50,118 nt of DNA from a virus (IMGVR_UViG_3300025584_000301:1-50118); one strand, 5' to 3'; positions 42,575 through 48,547 are shown, counted from the first letter of the stretch. Numbers and translations are program-made. Notes: generated by a model from the sequence alone, not told the origin.

Positions 42575-42814
42575 ATGATAAATAACATAAAATACCAGAA
42601 GAAAATAAAGAACATACAACGAATGATGATTGTTTGGGCTGAACATCAGGTAGATGGTAAGAAGAGAGATTTACCTGATGATTGGAAACCTAATCTCAAG
42701 TGGTTACTGAAATTGGAAAATGCCGATTCAATAACTAAAAGAGATATGGAATGTTGTAATGAATATCATAAACACTATGGTGACCCGAAGGGTATAATGA
42801 GGAACTTGAAATGA
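42575..42814 (+). CDS. Small hypothetical protein
   Basis: 79 residues, basic and helical at the start (KYQKKIKNIQRMMIVWAEHQ), with CCNEYHKHYGD near the end. Coupled by ATGA to the next gene. No family recognised. Confidence 0.6.
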   Translation: MINNIKYQKKIKNIQRMMIVWAEHQVDGKKRDLPDDWKPNLKWLLKLENADSITKRDMECCNEYHKHYGDPKGIMRNLK

Positions 42815-43185
42815 TGCCAGAAAATAAACCCTTTGAAGTATTTCTGAACAAAGATAGTTCGCTACACTACAGCGTTGGACAAGTGGATGTGGAAGTGAAT
42901 CAATCTCATATGAATAGATTGAGAGTACTCCATATGACTATGCATGATTGGAAAAAGAATAATGGTAATGTACCAGATGATTTTGTAATGATGTCTCGGA
43001 GTGGGATGGGAAGAAGATATGAAGCTGATTTACACAAGGTTGAAGAATTAGTAGAACGGGGAACAAAAACAATGTTAGAAGATGATAAAGAATTTCTCGG
43101 TACTGATAAATTTCTTACCAAGGGTGAGATGTTAGAGATGAATGATTTATTTAAAACCTACGGTGGAAAGAGAGTAACAAAATGA
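42811..43185 (+). CDS. Hypothetical protein
   Basis: 124 residues, start ATG 42811 or 42814. Alpha/beta with many Met and His residues (MNRLRVLHMTMHDWKKNNGN). Followed by a 69-nt gap containing a T-run (43206-43213) and TATATATA (43220-43227), a possible weak promoter or terminator. Confidence 0.6.
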   Translation: MMPENKPFEVFLNKDSSLHYSVGQVDVEVNQSHMNRLRVLHMTMHDWKKNNGNVPDDFVMMSRSGMGRRYEADLHKVEELVERGTKTMLEDDKEFLGTDKFLTKGEMLEMNDLFKTYGGKRVTK

Positions 43186-43254
43186 TTAATGAGTGGGTAG
43201 GGAATTTTTTTTGGTTATGATATATATACCTCTATTTATTAATAAGGAATCATT

Positions 43255-43500
43255 ATGAATAAGATAAACGAACTCATAGATACATTAATAGAAATCAGTT
43301 GTGAAGAGTCAATCACACCCGAGTCTAGAATTAAATTAGATGACGTGATTGATGAATTATTGAATTTCCAACTTGATACTCATGGCATGGATAAAATTGT
43401 ACCTAATTTAAATGAATTAAGCCCCGATGAATTAGAAGAACTCAAATTATTTGAATTACTTGTTCATGCCACTATGAATAATACTTTAGCAATGGCGTGA
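43255..43500 (+). CDS. Small acidic hypothetical protein
   Basis: 81 residues after AAGGAATC. Acidic and helical throughout (IDELLNFQL, SPDELEELKLFELLVHA). First gene of the palindrome-rich region, with a 7-3-7 palindrome starting on its last base. Confidence 0.6.
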   Translation: MNKINELIDTLIEISCEESITPESRIKLDDVIDELLNFQLDTHGMDKIVPNLNELSPDELEELKLFELLVHATMNNTLAMA

Positions 43501-43545
43501 TTTTCCTTTGGAAAATGATGATTGAAATTAAATGATTGAAATTAA
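43500..43545 (+). repeat. Mini-palindrome plus 14-nt tandem duplication
   Basis: ATTTTCC-TTT-GGAAAAT (43500-43516) is a 7-3-7 palindrome on the preceding stop. Next, ATGATTGAAATTAA occurs twice in tandem (43518-43531 and 43532-43545). The second copy is the start of the next gene. The first reads MIEIK and a TGA that overlaps that start. Confidence 0.85.
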
Positions 43546-43798
43546 AAATAAAGACTTGGATAAAATCCTACTTTTGATTAAATACATGATGGACGAGAGG
43601 CCGGACTTGAATGAAAAATTGATGGATTTTTATTGTTATTTATTAGATATGAAATCGATTCACAAGGTGAATCCAAATGAATCGCAAGTAAAAAGAACCA
43701 CCGTGGATGAAAGTGATAGCGAATCCATGAATCTAGATGAGATGATATGGAATTTAGGTATGAGTCTGCCGAGTTGGGATGATTTACAAAGTAAATGA
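43532..43798 (+). CDS. Small acidic hypothetical protein
   Basis: 88 residues. Start MIEIKNKDLDKILLLIKYMM, then a hydrophilic Ser/Glu part, ending DDLQSK. A 7-3-7 palindrome (GATTCAC-AAG-GTGAATC, 43657-43673) lies inside the coding region. The last four codons are encoded by the mini-palindrome that follows. The same ending occurs in the next gene. Confidence 0.6.
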   Translation: MIEIKNKDLDKILLLIKYMMDERPDLNEKLMDFYCYLLDMKSIHKVNPNESQVKRTTVDESDSESMNLDEMIWNLGMSLPSWDDLQSK

Positions 43799-43812
43799 TT
43801 TACAAAGTAAAT
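43782..43812 (+). repeat. Tandem mini-palindromes over a stop codon
   Basis: Two copies of ATTTAC-AAA-GTAAAT (43782-43796 and 43798-43812), separated by one G. The first contains the start of the gene's TGA. As RNA each copy would be a 6-bp triloop hairpin; as DNA, a dimer-type operator. Confidence 0.85.
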
Positions 43813-43842
43813 GAATAATTAAATCGAAGGAAATAAAATAAA

Positions 43843-44037
43843 ATGAAACATAAACTAGAATTAAATGACAAACAAATAGAGTTTTTAACCAAGTGTATTG
43901 ATATAAGTACTTCAGTGCAAAGGATTAAACCCGATATGAGTGAAGTGGAGATAATTCGTACATTAACTTTATTAAACGAAGAAATCCAAGAACTCAAATT
44001 GGGTGATAGGATTTATAATGATTTACAAAGTAAATGA
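43843..44037 (+). CDS. Small hypothetical protein
   Basis: 64 residues, helical (NDKQIEFLTKCIDI, ILNEEIQEL-like end TLLNEEIQELKLGD), ending DLQSK like the previous gene because both stops lie in the same palindrome. Preceded by GAAGGAAATAAAATAAA. Unknown function. Confidence 0.6.
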   Translation: MKHKLELNDKQIEFLTKCIDISTSVQRIKPDMSEVEIIRTLTLLNEEIQELKLGDRIYNDLQSK

Positions 44038-44086
44038 TTTACAATTCCTATGGAATTCAATTCCTATGGAATTAAACAACGTAAAT
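44021..44086 (+). repeat. Nested palindrome array
   Basis: ATTTAC-AAA-GTAAAT (44021-44035), then an ATTTAC arm (44037-44042) whose partner GTAAAT lies at 44081-44086. Between these arms sit two copies of AATTCC-TAT-GGAATT (44043-44057, 44059-44073). It looks as if a hairpin doublet entered the loop of an older palindrome. Confidence 0.85.
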
Positions 44087-44100
44087 AAAAGAGGGATGAA

Positions 44101-44367
44101 ATGGCAATACCAAGTATGACAAAAAGAAATCCATGTACTTATTTGAAAGAATATATGAATCAAGACGGTATGATTATAAAAGAATGGCAACGTGGTTATG
44201 TACAGGATAGGAGTGTAAAGAATCAAGTCTATTTAATCAGTCCTGGCGTGGGTGGTGAAATGGACGAGAGATGGTATGATTATATTGATGTAAAATTAAC
44301 GAAAGGTCATTGGACTAATAAACGACCACCCGTTAGTAAGAAGAGTTTTTGGACACGAGCCAAGTAA
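44101..44367 (+). CDS. Small basic hypothetical protein
   Basis: 88 residues after GAGGGATGAA. Basic and Trp-rich, probably beta (IIKEWQRGYVQDRSVKNQVY, YIDVKLTKGHWTNKR). Its stop lies at the edge of the next palindrome array. No family recognised. Confidence 0.6.
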   Translation: MAIPSMTKRNPCTYLKEYMNQDGMIIKEWQRGYVQDRSVKNQVYLISPGVGGEMDERWYDYIDVKLTKGHWTNKRPPVSKKSFWTRAK

Positions 44368-44424
44368 ATGATTTCAATTCCTATGGAATTCAATTCCTAT
44401 GGAATTATACAAAGTAAATGATTG
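44362..44424 (+). repeat. Hairpin doublet flanked by direct repeats
   Basis: Two AATTCC-TAT-GGAATT copies (44376-44390, 44392-44406) are bracketed by AAGTAAATGATT on the left (44362-44373) and on the right (44412-44423). The left copy includes the stop of the preceding gene. This duplication layout resembles a short insertion. Confidence 0.82.
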
Positions 44425-44455
44425 AATCGCGATTAATGAATGGAGTCATGGAGTT

Positions 44456-44983
44456 TTGTCAAATTTCGATAAGTTAAATAAACTAAAACCAAAGCTTAAT
44501 CTTGAAAGGAGTATAAAACAAATCCTAATGATTATCAAAGAACCTCATAAGGTTTATGGTCATGGAGTGGGTTCAAGAATTGATATAGAAAAAATAAACG
44601 CTCGTTTAGAATTGATTGAGTCAACTTTATTGGATATAAAAGACCATCTTGGTTTACTAACTAGTATGGATAAATTAAGTATGTTGGGTAAAGAGCCATT
44701 AAAGAAAGATAACTTCACACATAAGATACAAGAAGCTAATTGGTATGTTTATATCTTAAAGTGTGGTGATAAAAGTATTTATACAGGAATGGGTAAGGGA
44801 GAGATTGAAGAGAAAATGCAAGAACATCTGGATAGTAAGGGAAGTAAGTATGTGAGTAGTAGAGGAATGTTTAAACTCGTATGGAGTAAGGATGGATTTA
44901 CGGCAAGTGAAGCATTAACGGAAGTACATAGGATTAAATCATTAGGAATGGAGCAATTGTCCTTGATGATTAAAGGTAATTGA
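44456..44983 (+). CDS. GIY-YIG nuclease domain protein
   Basis: 175 residues from TTG 44456 (GGAG about 10 nt upstream). Residues 1-88 are helical with no known domain. Residues 96-172 are a GIY-YIG fold of the UvrC/YhbQ type: WYVYILKCGDKSIYTGMGKG, EHLDSKGSKYVSSRG, then SEALTEVHRIKSLG with the metal Glu156. The usual catalytic Arg (TxxxxRxxxH) reads Lys120, so activity may be reduced. The gene has hairpin repeats on both sides, as expected of a mobile or homing nuclease. Confidence 0.8.
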   Translation: MSNFDKLNKLKPKLNLERSIKQILMIIKEPHKVYGHGVGSRIDIEKINARLELIESTLLDIKDHLGLLTSMDKLSMLGKEPLKKDNFTHKIQEANWYVYILKCGDKSIYTGMGKGEIEEKMQEHLDSKGSKYVSSRGMFKLVWSKDGFTASEALTEVHRIKSLGMEQLSLMIKGN

Positions 44984-45036
44984 ATTACATGGTAATTGAA
45001 TTCAATTCCTATGGAATTAAACAAGGTAATTGAATG
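44975..45036 (+). repeat. Hairpin flanked by three copies of a gene-end repeat
   Basis: GGTAATTGAAT occurs at 44975-44985 (with the GIY-YIG stop), 44991-45001 and 45025-45035 (running into the next ATG). Between the last two lies AATTCC-TAT-GGAATT (45004-45018). GTAATT-G-AATTAC (44976-44988) is a further palindrome. Same plan as the array at 44362, but with different flanks. Confidence 0.82.
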
Positions 45037-45279
45037 ACTTACTATATAGTGATGCCTGAAGATAATGAAAATAATCTATGGGACGAAAATGAATTAGGGG
45101 AGAGTTCATTTGGAATGTTTTATCCAGGCAGAGGAATGGAAGCCCTGAGGGAAATAATTGAAAAACATCCAATCCACTTGAAAAATGTGGAGATTATAAA
45201 TGAACGGAATGATAAATTCACCGTATTGGAATTCTTAGATTTAATAAAAGATATGAAGATTTACGAAGTAAATGATTAA
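45034..45279 (+). CDS. Small acidic hypothetical protein
   Basis: 81 residues; the ATG lies in the third repeat copy. TYYIVMPEDNENNLW, GMFYPGRGMEALREII and a LEFLDLIKDM tail. Ends IYEVND, encoded by an ATTTAC-GAA-GTAAAT palindrome. Unknown function. Confidence 0.6.
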   Translation: MTYYIVMPEDNENNLWDENELGESSFGMFYPGRGMEALREIIEKHPIHLKNVEIINERNDKFTVLEFLDLIKDMKIYEVND

Positions 45280-45298
45280 GGATTCACTAGGGTGAATC
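45259..45298 (+). repeat. Two mini-palindromes at a gene end
   Basis: ATTTAC-GAA-GTAAAT (45259-45273) just before the TAA, then GATTCAC-TAGG-GTGAATC (45281-45298). The second matches the arms of the palindrome inside the gene at 43532. Confidence 0.82.
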
Positions 45299-45339
45299 GA
45301 AATCAACAACAACATGCTAGCTCAGAGACTATAGGTTAA

Positions 45340-45420
45340 ATGGATTGTATTGTGATGGATTTGATTTTATTCTTCCTTATTGTGTGGTTTATAGAGAGCA
45401 TTACAGAAGAGTATTTGTAA
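45340..45420 (+). CDS. Possible 26-residue membrane peptide
   Basis: MDCIVMDLILFFLIVWFIES then a short acidic end, a classic one-helix membrane peptide. AGG lies 6 nt before the ATG. It is the only plausible gene in the 481 nt between 45279 and 45761. The rest of that stretch holds a terminator (45467), a variant promoter (45608), an AAGTAG/CTACTT hairpin near 45660 and AT-rich sequence. Confidence 0.4.
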   Translation: MDCIVMDLILFFLIVWFIESITEEYL

Positions 45421-45466
45421 TATACAAGTAGTATAGTTTATAAAACACAACAAGTGGAGTCATGTG

Positions 45467-45494
45467 GGGAATAATGGGTAATTATTCCTTTTTT
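45467..45494 (+). terminator. Rho-independent terminator
   Basis: GGAATAAT (45468-45475) pairs with ATTATTCC (45481-45488) around a short loop, followed at once by six T (45489-45494). It closes the palindrome-rich gene group. Confidence 0.8.
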
Positions 45495-45607
45495 ATTATT
45501 ATGATAAAATAAGCACTTAGATTTATGGAATCATATATATAGTCTGAAACATACTACGCACACACCTCCCGATTATATTTTTTTATGGGGTAATTGGTCT
45601 TTTTTGC

Positions 45608-45636
45608 TTGTTTTTCTCGTTATTTTGTAGTATATT
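45608..45636 (+). promoter_or_regulatory. Variant promoter, TTGTTT -35
   Basis: TTGTTT 45608-45613, 17 nt, TATATT 45631-45636. Same spacing and -10 as the main set with a changed -35. It would produce a transcript reading into the next promoter region; probably weak or decayed. Confidence 0.45.
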
Positions 45637-45706
45637 CACCTATACACCACAAGTTAGCAAGTAGGATTCACTACTTAAATTAATTCAATTTAATTCAATT
45701 TAATGC

Positions 45707-45735
45707 TTGACTTTGTGGTAAAAATGTTGTATATT
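45707..45735 (+). promoter_or_regulatory. Sigma70-type promoter with leader cassette
   Basis: TTGACT 45707-45712, 17 nt, TATATT 45730-45735, then TTG 45742 and AAAAAAGGGAAAAAAC before ATG 45761. The TTG mini-frame ends at 45771, inside the gene. Confidence 0.88.
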
Positions 45736-45760
45736 AAGGGGTTGAAAAAAGGGAAAAAAC

Positions 45761-45889
45761 ATGAAAGATAAAAGAACAAATAAGAATTACAATCCAACTG
45801 TTGAGTTTAACAAAGCAATTAACTCTGACTGGTTTAAGAAATTAGTAACCAGAATGGGTAAAGAGGAAAATATTAAAAAAGCTCTTTAG
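45761..45889 (+). CDS. 42-residue hypothetical protein
   Basis: MKDKRTNKNYNPTVEFNKAI then SDWFKKLVTRMGKEEN to the end KKAL. Basic and helical. A strong promoter and ribosome site directly upstream make it very likely real despite its size. Its transcript may continue through the structured segment and the tRNA. Confidence 0.65.
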   Translation: MKDKRTNKNYNPTVEFNKAINSDWFKKLVTRMGKEENIKKAL

Positions 45890-46080
45890 ATGAAAGACTT
45901 CTTAAACAGATTATGTGTTCCGACGGGAATAATTATAGGCTGAGTTAAGATATAGAGGGGCTTCTGACGGGAGGCTCCTCTGAAATTTAAGTGGGTTAGC
46001 CTTTTCTACTTATTTGAAAAGGTGGTGGGTTCAAGAGTGACTACCTATTTGGAACTCTTAAAGATATTAGCTGATAGGCC
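45890..46080 (+). ncRNA. Structured non-coding segment ahead of tRNA-Cys
   Basis: No ORF. Hairpins: GTTCC-GACG-GGAAT (45917-45930); an 11-bp stem with loop TGACGG (45954-45981); and CCTTTTC/GAAAAGG (46000-46022). The first two present the same 11-nt motif TTCYGACGGGA (45918-45928 and 45962-45972). It may be a processed small RNA or a structured leader of the tRNA. The resemblance to known RNAs is too weak to name it. Confidence 0.4.
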
Positions 46081-46154
46081 GAGCTGGTGTCCGAGTGGTC
46101 TAAGGAGATGGATTGCAAACCCATTATTCGTGAGTTCGAATCTCACCCAGCTCT
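46081..46154 (+). tRNA. tRNA-Cys (GCA)
   Basis: Acceptor GAGCTGG pairs with CCAGCTC (46147-46153). The anticodon loop TTGCAAA holds GCA, and the T arm GTGAG/CTCAC has loop TTCGAAT. The discriminator base is U (46154), a cysteine identity element. The 31-39 pair is A-C, a mismatch at the bottom of the anticodon stem. CCA is not encoded. It would raise tRNA-Cys supply in the infected cell. Confidence 0.9.
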
Positions 46155-46193
46155 CAAAATTTAATTAAAGATAAAAATAAATGAAAATAACAC

Positions 46194-46222
46194 TTGACTT
46201 TCTCAGATATTATGTGTATATT
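46194..46222 (+). promoter_or_regulatory. Sigma70-type promoter with leader mini-ORF
   Basis: TTGACT 46194-46199, 17 nt, TATATT 46217-46222. GTG 46228 opens VNKRKKQ whose TGA overlaps the ATG at 46248. The upstream AT-rich stretch ATAAATGAAAATAA is shared with the promoters at 40447 and 46842. Confidence 0.88.
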
Positions 46223-46247
46223 TAGGTGTGAATAAAAGGAAAAAACA

Positions 46248-46529
46248 ATGAACTTGAAACAGATAACAAAGGAAGCTATAGAGAACCCAGGAAACTGGTT
46301 TCATGAGGGCCCGTTTAAGGGTGGTGTTAATTGGAATGCGGTAGACTCTGATATATGGTGTCATCCAGATAGTGTGAACTATACTCAACAAGAGAAGTAT
46401 GATGCTCTTGAGAGCATGTATGACCCGAGACCAGACATCACGGACAGGTGGAGAGATCACGTTAATATGTCCTATCCTATATCCGAGGTAGAGGATGGGC
46501 TTAAACCCGTGACACATAATTTAAAATAG
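46248..46529 (+). CDS. Small hypothetical protein
   Basis: 93 residues after AAAAGGAAAAAACA. Trp- and Asp-rich (NPGNWFHEGPFKGGVNW, DITDRWRDHVNMSYP). Single-gene unit with its own promoter. Unknown function. Confidence 0.65.
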   Translation: MNLKQITKEAIENPGNWFHEGPFKGGVNWNAVDSDIWCHPDSVNYTQQEKYDALESMYDPRPDITDRWRDHVNMSYPISEVEDGLKPVTHNLK

Positions 46530-46542
46530 TTGCCGATTTTAC

Positions 46543-46571
46543 TTGACTTTCTCATTTATTTAATGTATATT
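46543..46571 (+). promoter_or_regulatory. Sigma70-type promoter with leader cassette
   Basis: TTGACT 46543-46548, 17 nt, TATATT 46566-46571. ATG 46578 opens MNKGKKR, in frame with the ATG at 46599. Confidence 0.88.
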
Positions 46572-46577
46572 CAAGTA

Positions 46578-46760
46578 ATGAATAAAGGAAAAAAACGAAT
46601 GATTAAGATACATAAATTTCAAAACAACATTGCTCCAACCTTTGTGGAGAAGCAAGGTATAGTATATAAAGTAGTTGATATGGGTGGATACAAGGTAGAG
46701 ATACGAGTTAAGCCTGAGGCTGAGGTTAAGAGAGATAACTTATTATTCCACTCCAAGTAA
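46578..46760 (+). CDS. Small beta-rich hypothetical protein
   Basis: 60 residues from ATG 46578, or 53 from ATG 46599, which has AAAGGAAAAAAACGA upstream and is the likelier main start. KIHKFQNNIAPTFVEKQGIV, YKVVDMGGYKVEIRVKPEAE: small barrel-like. Unknown function. Confidence 0.6.
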   Translation: MNKGKKRMIKIHKFQNNIAPTFVEKQGIVYKVVDMGGYKVEIRVKPEAEVKRDNLLFHSK

Positions 46761-46766
46761 ATCAAA

Positions 46767-46815
46767 CACCACTACAGTGGTGCTGAGTTATGATTGACGG
46801 CCATTGGAACAGAAT
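46767..46815 (+). repeat. Hairpin and intergenic motif copy A
   Basis: CACCACT-AC-AGTGGTG (46767-46782) is a perfect 7-2-7 palindrome. It is followed by GTTATGATTGACGGCCATTG (46787-46806), which recurs almost exactly at 47161. Both copies lie upstream of a promoter cassette. Confidence 0.75.
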
Positions 46816-46841
46816 TAATTAAAAATAAATGAAAATAAACC

Positions 46842-46871
46842 TTGACTTGTATAGCATTTATGTTGTATATT
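46842..46871 (+). promoter_or_regulatory. Sigma70-type promoter
   Basis: TTGACT 46842-46847, 18 nt, TATATT 46866-46871. The leader lacks the usual early start codon and has AATAATAATAATAAAAC, with AAAGGAAC before ATG 46917. Confidence 0.86.
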
Positions 46872-46916
46872 CAAGGGGGAATAATAATAATAAAACAATC
46901 AACTTAAAGGAACTAC

Positions 46917-47138
46917 ATGAAGAAAAAAATAAGCCCTAAACTACAAGCCATATTAGATATGAATGCTGAGTTAAACTCAGAATCGAAGTCAAATGAATCA
47001 TTCACTAAACAACTGAAGAACGATGAGTTTATTGATGACTATACTGGTTATTTACTACAAGACAGTACTGTACTGGATAACTCACAAGATGACATCAACT
47101 ACGATGATATGGAAATGAATGATTATTATTTAGATTAA
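46917..47138 (+). CDS. Small acidic hypothetical protein
   Basis: 73 residues. Basic start (KKKISPKLQAILDMN), strongly acidic end (DDINYDDMEMNDYYLD). Charge layout suggests a protein-binding inhibitor or mimic, which is inference. Own promoter. Confidence 0.6.
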   Translation: MKKKISPKLQAILDMNAELNSESKSNESFTKQLKNDEFIDDYTGYLLQDSTVLDNSQDDINYDDMEMNDYYLD

Positions 47139-47156
47139 ATCGTTAAATAAAGGGTA

Positions 47157-47190
47157 CTGGGTTATGATTCACGGCCATTGAGATAGAATT
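47157..47190 (+). repeat. Intergenic motif copy B
   Basis: GTTATGATTCACGGCCATTG (47161-47180) followed by an AGAATTAA block, matching copy A at 46787 with a single change in the 20-nt core. Lies 26 nt before a promoter. Confidence 0.75.
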
Positions 47191-47205
47191 AAATTAAAAT
47201 AACGC

Positions 47206-47234
47206 TTGACTTTACCGATTATTATCAGTATATT
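47206..47234 (+). promoter_or_regulatory. Sigma70-type promoter with leader mini-ORF
   Basis: TTGACT 47206-47211, 17 nt, TATATT 47229-47234. ATG 47241 opens MNKGKKQ whose TGA (47262-47264) overlaps the ATG at 47261. Confidence 0.88.
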
Positions 47235-47260
47235 CAAGTAATGAATAAAGGAAAAAAACA

Positions 47261-47485
47261 ATGAAATTTTATAAATCAGATGTAATCGAAATACCAAACA
47301 TTGATACGTTTAAAGGATATATACCACCTGGTTATGATTTAGTCGAATACGAAAAAGGTACGAATCCTGAAATGGATGGTATGGTACTACATGGTTTTGA
47401 TGAAATTAATATGGACGAATTTGGTTTTAAAAATCCAGAATATTGTTTTATAAAATACATAATTAATAAAGGAAAAAAACAATGA
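47261..47485 (+). CDS. Small hypothetical protein ending in the leader peptide
   Basis: 74 residues (KFYKSDVIEIPNIDTFKGYI to the end). The C-terminal NKGKKQ is encoded by AATAAAGGAAAAAAACAA, the same cassette that precedes this gene, and its TGA overlaps the next ATG (47482). So the ribosome-site cassette is used as coding sequence. Unknown function. Confidence 0.62.
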   Translation: MKFYKSDVIEIPNIDTFKGYIPPGYDLVEYEKGTNPEMDGMVLHGFDEINMDEFGFKNPEYCFIKYIINKGKKQ

Positions 47486-47727
47486 ACTTAAAAAATGAAA
47501 TTAGAAAACTAAATAGTCTTTCAGAACTGAATGACTTGTCAGCTTTCATTAATGATTGTAAAACCATGTTAGGTAGAGCATCACTATGTGTTGGGGCTAA
47601 AGTATATGTGGTTCAAAAGACAAAGAAAACTCCTGGTGTCATCACGAAGATGAATATCAAGAAGGCTATTGTTGATATGAGAGGTTCGAGTTACAACGTT
47701 CCTTTTAGTATGTTGGAATTAGTCTAA
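47482..47727 (+). CDS. Small SH3/KOW-like hypothetical protein
   Basis: 81 residues. N-terminal helices (LNDLSAFINDCKTML) then a barrel-like part: CVGAKVYVVQKTKKTPGVIT, AIVDMRGSSYNVPFSMLE. Such domains often bind nucleic acid. Coupled by ATGA to the gene before. Confidence 0.62.
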   Translation: MNLKNEIRKLNSLSELNDLSAFINDCKTMLGRASLCVGAKVYVVQKTKKTPGVITKMNIKKAIVDMRGSSYNVPFSMLELV

Positions 47728-47748
47728 AACAAAAAAAGGAAAAAAACG

Positions 47749-48030
47749 ATGAAGTATAAACACGGACAAGTAATTAAAGTAAATGGTGAAGTGCCACTCA
47801 TGAATCCAGAAGATTGGTTCAATGATATGATTGGAGATGGGATACCATTAGAACAGGCTTTAGATCATATCATAACTGATTGTATTGTGATGTCAAAGGT
47901 AAATGATATGTTATCTGATACTGAACAAGATGAATTGTTTGGGAATAATCAAGGTTTAATTGGAGATTCAACCACATGGAAACAGGGTGGTGGAATGTTT
48001 GAAGTCTTAATAGAAGATGAAAACGTTTAA
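47749..48030 (+). CDS. Small acidic hypothetical protein
   Basis: 93 residues after AAAAAAAGGAAAAAAACG. Has the cassette ribosome site but no promoter of its own, so it is transcribed from 47206. NPEDWFNDMIGDGIPLEQAL looks helical. Unknown function. Confidence 0.62.
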   Translation: MKYKHGQVIKVNGEVPLMNPEDWFNDMIGDGIPLEQALDHIITDCIVMSKVNDMLSDTEQDELFGNNQGLIGDSTTWKQGGGMFEVLIEDENV

Positions 48031-48049
48031 AAATAAATCAAAATAATGC

Positions 48050-48078
48050 TTGACTTTGTCAAGTATTTGTTGTATATT
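48050..48078 (+). promoter_or_regulatory. Sigma70-type promoter with leader cassette
   Basis: TTGACT 48050-48055, 17 nt, TATATT 48073-48078. At the position of the early start codon the leader has ACG (48085); the frame still ends on a TGA overlapping ATG 48105. Near copy of the promoter at 48569. Confidence 0.88.
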
Positions 48079-48104
48079 TAAGTAACGAAAAAAGGGATAA
48101 AACG

Positions 48105-48368
48105 ATGAAGATAAATATGTTGAACATGGATACCGATGAAGTTGAAGTAAGAGAAGTGGATATTAATAATCCAGAATCTATTATGGATTTTATCATGGAG
48201 ACTAGAGAATCATATAACTTATCAGATGATGATACTGAAAAATTATTTGATGATATATTCAGAACTGATGATAATTTTGATCCATACGAAGGTATTTCAA
48301 AAGAAGAATTAGAATTATATAATTCAGTTTCCCCGGGGTTATCAATGACACCAGTAGGAGAGGCATAA
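48105..48368 (+). CDS. Small acidic hypothetical protein
   Basis: 87 residues, very acidic (DTDEVEVREVDINNPES, LSDDDTEKLFDDIF). After AAGGGATAAAACG. Possibly a DNA-mimic or antihost factor, which is inference from charge only. Confidence 0.62.
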   Translation: MKINMLNMDTDEVEVREVDINNPESIMDFIMETRESYNLSDDDTEKLFDDIFRTDDNFDPYEGISKEELELYNSVSPGLSMTPVGEA

Positions 48369-48370
48369 CC

Positions 48371-48547
48371 TTGAATGACATAACACAATATGGTGAAAAC
48401 GAATTAAGTCTTCACGTTTTCAATGATGAGTATTTGTATAACGCAAGATTAAACAAATCGTATTTAATGGCTTTAATTTCTGAAGAATTCATATATACGG
48501 ATGAACAGATGGATGTATTAATCCAAGACTTAGATGACGAAGAGTAG
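48371..48547 (+). CDS. Small acidic hypothetical protein
   Basis: 58 residues from TTG 48371 with AGGAGAGG about 10 nt upstream. LSLHVFNDEYLYNARLNKSY then DEQMDVLIQDLDDEE. Coupled to the gene before it with a 2-nt gap. No family recognised. Confidence 0.6.
   Translation: MNDITQYGENELSLHVFNDEYLYNARLNKSYLMALISEEFIYTDEQMDVLIQDLDDEE

Noticed and set aside
43782-45018. CRISPR-like array
   Set aside because: Repeats are 15-nt palindromes with almost no spacers, irregularly placed at gene ends, and no cas genes are near.
45954-46154. Possible tmRNA (GGGGCT...GACGGGA followed by a tRNA-like 3' end)
   Set aside because: The tRNA folds completely by itself with a matching acceptor stem and cysteine features, and no tag reading frame is present.
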